Shown here: positions 57,026 through 63,738 of the stretch, piece by piece | How the letters are laid out: every line of letters begins with the position of its first letter | How positions within the stretch are numbered: position 1 is the stretch's first letter | Source: Bifidobacterium imperatoris | GTDB taxonomy: Bacteria > Actinomycetota > Actinomycetes > Actinomycetales > Bifidobacteriaceae | DNA: 63,738 bases | Assembly: GCF_002860405.1 (NCBI RefSeq) | Contig: NZ_NMWV01000029.1 | Span: forward strand, 1-63,738 | Direction: 5' to 3' | Notes under the pieces: model-generated | The model's database searches: none | What the model saw: only the letters and a program-made list of their open reading frames with translations | Told to the model about the DNA's origin: nothing | Translations under genes and position numbers: made by a program

Positions 57026-57045
57026 TTCTGGGAAAAGGAACTGCA

Positions 57046-58296
57046 ATGAAGCTCACAACAAAGAAGTGTCTGGCCGCCACCGTAGCCATCGCCGCCCTGG
57101 TCAGCCCGCTTGCCGCCTGCGGTGGCGGCAACGCATCCTCCGGAGGCAAGACCACCATCTCCTTCTACTCCTACTTCAAGGAAAACCAGATTGGCGATGT
57201 CATCAAGGGCTTCGAAAAAGCCAACCCGGACATCAAGGTCGATGCCCAGTACGGCCAGGACGCCGCCCAGTACGTGCAAACCCTGCAGACCCGCCTTGCC
57301 GGTGGCGCCCCGCCCACCGTCTTTAACCTGACCATGGATAACCGCACTGACGTGATGGGATCCGGCGCCGCACTCGACATCACTGGCGAAGACTTCCTCG
57401 ACGGCATTGATGAATCCAATTTCACACTCTTCAAGCAAGACGACAAGGTATACGGCATGCCGGTTTCGGTCTGGGTGGGCACGATGTTCTACAACAAGGA
57501 CATTCTCTCCGAAGCCGGTTACGACGAGTTCCCTACTTCCTGGGATGACTTCATTGCACTGGGCAAGAAGGTCAACGCCACCGGCAAGAACGCTTATCTG
57601 GAAGAGCTGAACAGCCCCGCCTCCAGCTTCATCGGCTTGCTCGCCAGCAAATATGCCGCCGAAGGCAACAAGGTGCAGGACGAAGTGATCTGGAACGGAG
57701 AATCCACCTTCTCCAAGGAATGGACTGACGTCGCCGAGGAATGGCAGAAGGGCATCAAGGCTGGTGTGGTTCCTCAGAAGTCGGTCGGTCTGAGCGCCGA
57801 TCAAATCAAGCAGGAATTCATGACCGGTAACTTGCTCGCTTACCGCACCGGCCCGTGGGATCTTGAGGACCTGCGCGCCTCCGGCGTGAACTTCGGCGTC
57901 GCCCCGATGCCCGCCTACAAGGACGGCGAAGCATGGATCACCGGTGGCCCCGACCAGGGATTCGCCATCTCCTCCAAGGCCAATGAAGCCCAGCAGGAAG
58001 CCGCCAAGAAGTTCCTCGCATACCTCAACAGCGAGGAGGGTCTGAAGACCTTCACCACGACCGCCGGCACCATGTCACTCTCCACCAAGTACGAGTCGGA
58101 GGCCCCTGATGAGCTCAAGGAAGTCGTAAACGACTACTTCCTCAAGAACAAGTTCTACTGGGTCAACTGGGGCAAGGCCGCAACCACCATGTCCACTGAA
58201 ATGGCCGCTCAGCAGCAGTTGCTTGTCCAAGGCAAAATCAGCCCGGCGGACTTCACCAAGGCTATGGACGCCAAGTGGGCTGAGGCAAGCAAGTAA
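57046..58296 (+). CDS. Sugar ABC transporter substrate-binding lipoprotein of the LacI block (CUT1)
   Basis: The 416-aa protein from the ATG at 57046 follows GGAAAAGGAAC. The signal peptide ends in the lipobox SPLAAC. Family 1 binding-protein features are ISFYSYFKENQIGDVIKGFE, GAPPTVFNLTMDNRTDVMGS, GMPVSVWVGTMFYNKD and AYRTGPWDLEDLRASGVNFG. It has the same family and length as the protein at 29499 but is clearly divergent, so a different ligand is likely. Three LacI operators control it. Confidence 0.95.
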   Translation: MKLTTKKCLAATVAIAALVSPLAACGGGNASSGGKTTISFYSYFKENQIGDVIKGFEKANPDIKVDAQYGQDAAQYVQTLQTRLAGGAPPTVFNLTMDNRTDVMGSGAALDITGEDFLDGIDESNFTLFKQDDKVYGMPVSVWVGTMFYNKDILSEAGYDEFPTSWDDFIALGKKVNATGKNAYLEELNSPASSFIGLLASKYAAEGNKVQDEVIWNGESTFSKEWTDVAEEWQKGIKAGVVPQKSVGLSADQIKQEFMTGNLLAYRTGPWDLEDLRASGVNFGVAPMPAYKDGEAWITGGPDQGFAISSKANEAQQEAAKKFLAYLNSEEGLKTFTTTAGTMSLSTKYESEAPDELKEVVNDYFLKNKFYWVNWGKAATTMSTEMAAQQQLLVQGKISPADFTKAMDAKWAEASK

Positions 58297-58349
58297 ACAG
58301 CGTCGGTCCCCATCATTCATAATCGTTTTCCTCCTCTCTCCTTCCCATC

Positions 58350-58408
58350 GCAGCCGCCGTGTCTGAGTCTCGCGGGCCACAAGCTCACCGACAAAGGTCG
58401 GCGGCTGC
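58350..58408 (+). other. Intra-operon hairpin between binding protein and permease
   Basis: GCAGCCGCCG (58350-58359) pairs perfectly with CGGCGGCTGC (58399-58408) in the 158-bp gap. It would sit at the 3' end of the binding-protein message. It may stabilise that part of the mRNA so that more binding protein than permease is made, or partly terminate transcription, as in malE-malF. No such element exists in the first importer operon. Confidence 0.7.
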
Positions 58409-58454
58409 TCTCCTTCACCACTTTCACTCCATCGAATCGCAAGGCATACGCATC

Positions 58455-59384
58455 ATGACTTCCCCCTCCGCACATGCAGCCGCCAAGCGGAATCACGAAA
58501 TCCCCACCTCGATTGCCGAGAACCTCACCTCAATGTGGTTCTTGTTGCCGATCCTGCTGGTCTTCTCCGTGCTGACCATAGCTCCGCTGGCGCAATCCTT
58601 CGTCTACTCGCTGACTGATTACAACGGTTACTCCGACAACTTCAACTTCATCGGATTAGATAACTACATCACGGTCTTCCTGGATGCTTCACTGCTCTCC
58701 TCCCTCGGTTTCACGCTGCTGTACGCCTTTTCGGTAACGTTGATTGTGACCTGTCTGGCCATCCCGTTGGCGGTAACGTTGAATAAAGCCATGTGGGGAC
58801 GCAGCTTCGCCCGATCCCTGTTCTTCTTCCTCGGTGTTCCCGCCCAGGCCATCATCGGCCTAATCTGGCAGTACATCTTCTCCCCATTGGATTCCGGCGT
58901 TGCCAACCGAATCCTCAAATCATTGGGCATGACAACAATCCAATGGCTTTCCGAAGATAACTGGGCCCGATTCTGCGTGATCTTCGTAGCTGTGTGGATG
59001 CAGGTCGGCTGGCATGCAACCCTGTACCTGGCCTATCTGCAGACTATTCCCGCTGACCTATACGAACAGGCTCGTGTCGATGGCGCGAATAATCGTCAGC
59101 AATTCATCCACATCACCCTGCCGCAACTCACTGGCGGCATCGTCACATCGATGTTCCTGCTGATGACCAGCGCATTAAAGATCTACGATTTGCCGTTCAC
59201 CCTGACAGGAGGCGGCCCCGGATACGCCACAAATACACTTACGCAATCCATTATCCTGCGCGGCATCGGCCAGTCCGATTACGGCCTTGGATCCGCACTC
59301 TCCACCCTATTCACCGTCGCCTGCATTATTGTCATCGCCATTCAGATGGGCATTTCCAACGCTGTTTCGAGGAGGTTCCAATGA
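58455..59384 (+). CDS. Sugar ABC transporter permease, MalF type (LacI block)
   Basis: The 309-aa protein from the ATG at 58455 was preferred over an in-frame start at 58359 because the latter lies across the hairpin. It has six membrane segments and the loop YEQARVDGANNRQQFIHITL, as in MalF-type proteins. FTLTGGGPGYATNTLTQSI lies near the end. It overlaps the next permease by 4 bp (ATGA). No ATPase is encoded nearby. Confidence 0.95.
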   Translation: MTSPSAHAAAKRNHEIPTSIAENLTSMWFLLPILLVFSVLTIAPLAQSFVYSLTDYNGYSDNFNFIGLDNYITVFLDASLLSSLGFTLLYAFSVTLIVTCLAIPLAVTLNKAMWGRSFARSLFFFLGVPAQAIIGLIWQYIFSPLDSGVANRILKSLGMTTIQWLSEDNWARFCVIFVAVWMQVGWHATLYLAYLQTIPADLYEQARVDGANNRQQFIHITLPQLTGGIVTSMFLLMTSALKIYDLPFTLTGGGPGYATNTLTQSIILRGIGQSDYGLGSALSTLFTVACIIVIAIQMGISNAVSRRFQ

Positions 59385-60214
59385 CACCCAGCCAGCGTGA
59401 ACTCGCAGCCAAGATTATTCGCACCATTGTGGTGCTGGCACTGGCGCTGTTGTGCGCAGTCCCGCTCTACTACGTAATCGTCAGCTCGTTCAAGGCCAAT
59501 GTGGACATGATCACCAATCCACTCGGCTTGCCGAAACAATGGACGTTCAAAAACTATATCGACGCATTCGCGGACGGCGGCATCATCCGCGCGTTCGCCA
59601 ATACGCTGATTGTTACCGTTGCCGCGGTGGCGCTTCAAGTGTTCATCGGATCCCTTGCCGCATACGGCATTATTCAGAAGGCTTCACGATTCACCAAGAC
59701 CGTGGGCGCAATCCTTATGGTCGCCTTCGCGATTCCAACTCAGGCTACGCTGCTGCCGTTGTACAAGATGGCATCCGCATGGGGGCTGGTCGATAGCCTG
59801 CTCGGTTTGGTGGTGCTGTATACGGGTAGCAGCGTGTTCTGCTACTTCCTTATCGTTGGCTACATGCGCACGCTGCCGGTCGAACTGTTCGAAGCCGCCA
59901 AGCTGGACGGCGCAAGCCCATTCCGCATCTACTGGCAGATTGTCCTGCCGCTCATCAAACCGATTCTGACCACCGTGGTGGTCTTCCAGGTGATGGGCAC
60001 ATGGAACGACTTCCTGCTGCCAAGCGTGTTCCTCTCCTCCACCAGCAAGCAGACCGTGGTGCTGCAGGTCTACAACGCCGTACAGCAGTTCACCACCAAT
60101 TGGCCGCTGTTCATGACCATTACCGTGCTGGCCCTGCTCCCGGTATTCATCTTCTTCTGCTTCTGCCAGAAGTGGATCGTCTCCGGTCTTATCGCAGGCT
60201 CGGTCAAGGGTTGA
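59381..60214 (+). CDS. Sugar ABC transporter permease, MalG type (LacI block)
   Basis: The 277-aa protein has six membrane segments, the EAA loop LFEAAKLDGASPFRIYWQIV and the C-terminus FCQKWIVSGLIAGSVKG. It is closely similar to the MalG-type permease at 31766, suggesting duplication or common ancestry of the two importers. It is followed after 76 bp by the six-hairpin protein gene, with CCAAGGA before that start. Confidence 0.95.
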   Translation: MTPSQRELAAKIIRTIVVLALALLCAVPLYYVIVSSFKANVDMITNPLGLPKQWTFKNYIDAFADGGIIRAFANTLIVTVAAVALQVFIGSLAAYGIIQKASRFTKTVGAILMVAFAIPTQATLLPLYKMASAWGLVDSLLGLVVLYTGSSVFCYFLIVGYMRTLPVELFEAAKLDGASPFRIYWQIVLPLIKPILTTVVVFQVMGTWNDFLLPSVFLSSTSKQTVVLQVYNAVQQFTTNWPLFMTITVLALLPVFIFFCFCQKWIVSGLIAGSVKG

Positions 60215-60290
60215 TACCCGCGGTCGCGTACCGCAAAACATTCGCAATTACCGCTATCTACCACTTCTCGTATCTTCCAAGGACATTCCG

Positions 60291-62408
60291 ATGGTTGTCT
60301 CCAATACCCTTTCCTTCGGCTCGGGCCGTGTGCTGTTCGATTACGACACCAACGCTCCGATAGCCTTCGTCAGTGACGTGAACCCGCGTCGTCGCTATCT
60401 GATCGACCCCCAGCTCCTATGGCATAGTTCTGGCCACTACTGGGGCACTGGTCATGTGGTGACTTCCCTAGGCTCATTCCGCTGGTGTGCGCCTGAGAAG
60501 AAAATCATGAAACGCGATGCGCAAACGCTGACCTTCGCACTGGACGACGCTGGCCTGGAACTGGAAGTGGAGCGCTGCGGTGGCGCGGATCGGTTAGCCG
60601 AGCGCTATACCTGGCGCAACGTATCCGGGCAAAGACTTGTTATCCGCGATCTTGGTGTGCAAACGCCATTTAATGATTGCTACCCCTCACGTGGTCGTGC
60701 GCTGCGCGAAAGCGTGAACGCGCATGTCTTCGCCGGGGGAGCGTGGTCATGGGTGATGGCCGAGCCGATGAATGGATCCGGGGCGGATCATGACCCGATC
60801 CTCGGTTTGATTGTCCGCGAAGGCGCGGTGAATGCCTACTCCATCGAGTCGCGCGATGAAAACACCTACTCGAATATCCGCGGTCATATTGTGCTACAGG
60901 TCACGGATCGCGCGCGCAATGCCGAAGCATTTGGCGGGCAGCCCGAACTGGCTCTCGAGCCAGACGAATCGTACACGCTGGCTTGGGAATTGGGGTGGTA
61001 TGGCTCACGCAAGGAATTCCTGGAGGATACGAATCCTCGAGCTGAATTCTCCACGATGTGCGCCACTGTGGGTGATGCGATTACGGTGCGCTCCGACGAT
61101 CCGATAATTGTGGATGATTCCGCTGTCCAAGTCGATAGCATTGCCGACAAGGCTGCGGACGGCGAATCCGTCATCCTTACCGCGACCAAGCCGGGCGTTT
61201 ATCGCGTGCGTATCGGTTCTAGTGCAGATGCGTCGACCACCGAAGTGCTGTTCCATCGAAGCCTGCGCGATCAGGCGCGTGAACGAGCCTCCTACCTGCT
61301 GCGTTACCAGCGCGCGAAAGGACGGCCCGGTTCTTTGGCCTACGCCTTCGTGCCCGTGGATACACGCACTGGTTTGCGCACCGAGGCCTCCGGCTGGGCT
61401 GATTGGGGAGATGGTTCCGAGCGTGATGCCATGGCCATATTCCTGCAAAAAGCGGTCAATGCCGGATGGTTCGCAGACAATGAGACCAGCACCGCCAACG
61501 GCTCTGAGCTACCAATCCCAAGCACACAGGAAGCGCAGCAGGCCGTTGACGAGTGGGCGCAATTCGCGAAAGAACATCTGCTGGATGAGAACGCCAGTAC
61601 CCGTCGCGATTCCGCGTATCCAGACGACACATTCGGCGACCGCATCTACGATTTGCCGTGGATGGCCGAATTCTTCCTGGACCACTATCAGGCAAGCGGC
61701 GACTTAGGGGACCTTGATCTTGCCGCTCGTATTCTTGAACGCATTTCGGAACTTGGCGGACAGCGATTCTTGGCTATTTCATACGCCGAAGTCAGTGAGC
61801 GTGCAGTGCGTGAGCTTGTTGCCGCCGGACAGGAATCAGAAGCTAATCGACTGCGTCAGCATGTGATTGACAGCGCCAACTATTTCACTGCGCTTGGCAC
61901 CGACTTGCCCGACCATGAAGTGGCATACGAACAATCCATGGTGGCGCCTCTGGTGAATCTGCTAATTAGTGCCTATCGCTTCACCAGTGAGGAGAAGTAC
62001 CTTTCCGCCATCGAAGAACGATTGCATTGGCTGCTTTCATTCAGCGGTCCGCAACCGGACTCACGATTGCAGGACATAGCCATTCGCCACTGGGATGGGT
62101 ATTGGTTTGGCATCCGCAGACAGTACGGCGATGTATTCCCCCATTACTGGAGCGCGTTGACAGCCACCGTGCTTGCCCGTCTCCCCGAACCGCTGCGTTC
62201 AACGGAAACCGACCGCATGGCATTGAATATCATGCGCGCGAATATGGCCAATTACGGTGAAGACGGTAGCGCAACCTGCGCGTTTGTGTTCCCCTCCAGC
62301 GTGGATGGTCGACCGGCGCATCAAGCCGATCCGCTTGCCAATGATCAAGACTGGCATCTGGCCATTTGGCTGCGCCTTATTGCCGACGAACACTTCCCCG
62401 AAGTGTGA
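60291..62408 (+). CDS. Six-hairpin glycosidase-like cytoplasmic protein of unknown function
   Basis: The 705-aa protein lacks a signal peptide. Residues about 1-330 form a beta-sandwich (FSDV-like start, LGVQTPFNDCYPSRGRALR, LTWELGWYGSRKEF-like strands). Residues about 340-700 are helical in an (alpha/alpha)6 pattern: YLLRYQRAKGRPGSLAYAF, GWADWGDGSERDAMAIFL, DRIYDLPWMAEFFLDHYQA, DIAIRHWDGYWFGIRRQYGD, VFPHYWSALTATVLARLPEP. Conserved Trp/Asp clusters (GWADWGDGSERDA, HWDGYWFG) suggest a sugar-binding cleft as in GH88/GH105 or polysaccharide lyases, but I cannot place it in a known family. It is the last gene of the LacI-controlled importer operon, so it probably acts on the imported oligosaccharide. 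Confidence 0.7.
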   Translation: MVVSNTLSFGSGRVLFDYDTNAPIAFVSDVNPRRRYLIDPQLLWHSSGHYWGTGHVVTSLGSFRWCAPEKKIMKRDAQTLTFALDDAGLELEVERCGGADRLAERYTWRNVSGQRLVIRDLGVQTPFNDCYPSRGRALRESVNAHVFAGGAWSWVMAEPMNGSGADHDPILGLIVREGAVNAYSIESRDENTYSNIRGHIVLQVTDRARNAEAFGGQPELALEPDESYTLAWELGWYGSRKEFLEDTNPRAEFSTMCATVGDAITVRSDDPIIVDDSAVQVDSIADKAADGESVILTATKPGVYRVRIGSSADASTTEVLFHRSLRDQARERASYLLRYQRAKGRPGSLAYAFVPVDTRTGLRTEASGWADWGDGSERDAMAIFLQKAVNAGWFADNETSTANGSELPIPSTQEAQQAVDEWAQFAKEHLLDENASTRRDSAYPDDTFGDRIYDLPWMAEFFLDHYQASGDLGDLDLAARILERISELGGQRFLAISYAEVSERAVRELVAAGQESEANRLRQHVIDSANYFTALGTDLPDHEVAYEQSMVAPLVNLLISAYRFTSEEKYLSAIEERLHWLLSFSGPQPDSRLQDIAIRHWDGYWFGIRRQYGDVFPHYWSALTATVLARLPEPLRSTETDRMALNIMRANMANYGEDGSATCAFVFPSSVDGRPAHQADPLANDQDWHLAIWLRLIADEHFPEV

Positions 62409-62573
62409 TTGCATATGGTCCGTGCTGTTGAATGACTGTTTAACTTGATGCGACCTAGTTTTTTATCCCCCTTTCTCTCACTCGATGGGAGATGATCGGA
62501 TGGGAACTCGCATACATGTCAGCCGAAGAAACGAGAAGGCCCTCAGACTTCGAAGCATTGCGGCTCGGAAATC

Positions 62574-62616
62574 TTGAAACGATGAGGAGTGTCTGTATCA
62601 CTCCTCATCGTTTCAA
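62574..62616 (+). terminator. Perfect 18-bp stem-loop after the LacI block
   Basis: TTGAAACGATGAGGAGTG (62574-62591) and CACTCCTCATCGTTTCAA (62599-62616) pair without mismatch around TCTGTAT. It is probably the terminator that insulates the rRNA promoter region. It lies 165 bp after the last gene. The 62409-62573 stretch holds nothing else that I can name. Confidence 0.75.
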
Positions 62617-62839
62617 AATTCGTAGGGCATGTTTGCGTAGCAGCACACAGGCTTGCATGCCGTCATATTGACATTACTGACTGGCATGAGGTGCTGATTC
62701 TTTTTGGTGTGGTGATCGGGTGTATTGCGATAGATGGAGACGCGTTCTGGCTATTTTGTGCGACACGTCGGTGAACAAGGGGATTTGTTACTTCATTCGC
62801 AATGCGAAGGGGACTATTCTGATAGCAGAACAGCATTTA

Positions 62840-63212
62840 AGAGTTGTTTGCGACACGCCGAAGGAACCGCGTCATAATGCCGATTCCTCAGGTTCTTATG
62901 CGCCCTGATTTGCGCGAATCGAGATAACCGTGTAAGTTTATCCCTTGCTGCCGCTCAGCGAGTGGTTCTCTGCTTCAGAGAGCTTCTTGATGAATGTGTG
63001 GTGGTGGTTTGAGAACTCAAGAGCGTGTTTGTACTACTTCTTTATAGTCAATGATTGCCAGTTCATTCCAAGCCTGGTCGCCTGTTGTGGTGGTCGGGTT
63101 CCCCGGGAGGGGTTGAATTGGGGTGAGGTTTTTGTGAGAGTGGTTCCTTCCTTAAGGAATCGTCTCGTCTTTTTCTTTTGAGAGTCTGTTTTTCGGATTC
63201 TTTTCATGAATT
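62840..63212 (+). promoter_or_regulatory. rRNA operon promoter and leader region
   Basis: A candidate promoter is TTGCGA (62848-62853) with CATAAT (62873-62878), although the 19-bp spacing is long. A related string, GCGACACGTCGG, occurs near 62759 and GCGACACGCCG near 62850, which may mark tandem promoters. TTTGAGAACTCAAGAGCGTG (63008-63027) resembles the leader element TTTGAGAACTCAATAGTGTG that precedes 16S genes of many actinobacteria. T-rich DNA leads into the 16S start. Short ORFs here are not genes. Confidence 0.5.

Positions 63213-63738
<526 letters not shown>

Noticed and set aside
62589..63181. Three short plus-strand ORFs before the 16S gene
   Set aside because: They lie in the rRNA promoter/leader region, overlap the hairpin and leader element, and have no plausible start signals.

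Overview
The window is from a Bifidobacterium chromosome. It ends in the first ~526 nt of a 16S rRNA gene with bifidobacterial hallmarks (GGATGAACGCTGGCGGCGTG followed by the usual bifidobacterial V2-V4 text). The DNA is GC-rich, many starts are GTG, carbohydrate ABC importers lack their own ATPase, and regulators of the LacI, AraC and CdaR types sit beside sugar genes. The gene content suggests the B. longum group, but the V1 loop of the 16S differs from the B. longum and B. breve versions I remember, so I leave the species open.

Layout. 1-340: N-terminal end of an IS transposase/integrase cut by the window edge. 361-2278: a C10 tract in a putative promoter, a very small protein with a signal peptide and a LAMTG sortase-like sorting signal, then a CPBP (CAAX-like) intramembrane protease. 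2495-7309: a 1604-aa wall-anchored protein (CAP/SCP domain, leucine-rich repeats, alternating Ig-like and FIVAR repeats). 7451-7581: a 131-bp hairpin built of repeated 21-23-nt units. 7633-14124: a dihydroorotate dehydrogenase-like protein, NADH oxidase, MurA, and a TetR-MFS efflux pair. 14437-21931: an aspartate-family amino-acid cluster argS-lysA-hom-thrB followed by a Maf-Nudix fusion.

21963-35860 is the first sugar block. An AraC regulator is divergent from a DUF5107-TPR protein. A CdaR regulator is divergent from glycerate kinase. Then come a CUT1 ABC importer (binding protein and two permeases), a cytoplasmic GH35 beta-galactosidase and a HAD phosphatase. A 21-bp sequence, identical at 20 positions, lies upstream of both the DUF5107 gene and the importer, which suggests they form one regulon.

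35857-49592 is mostly housekeeping: an AEC transporter, dapE, RNase E/G, rplU-rpmA-obg-proB, an aspartate aminotransferase, tRNA-Trp(CCA), secE-nusG and rplK-rplA. A family of hairpin repeats (CAGTGCAAGAAATTCGGG and its complement) occurs in three intergenic regions of the window.

50027-62408 is the second sugar block and the best candidate for an undescribed system. A LacI regulator is surrounded by seven copies of a TTTATACGYATMA operator in three promoter regions. These control a cytoplasmic DUF4091 (GH123-like) protein, lacI itself, a 1242-aa sortase-anchored beta-helix protein with carbohydrate-binding modules, a second CUT1 importer without ATPase, and a 705-aa six-hairpin glycosidase-like protein. 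The inferred scheme is release of a glycan fragment at the cell surface, import, and degradation by two uncharacterised cytoplasmic enzymes. 62409-63738 holds a strong hairpin, the rRNA promoter/leader region and the 16S start.
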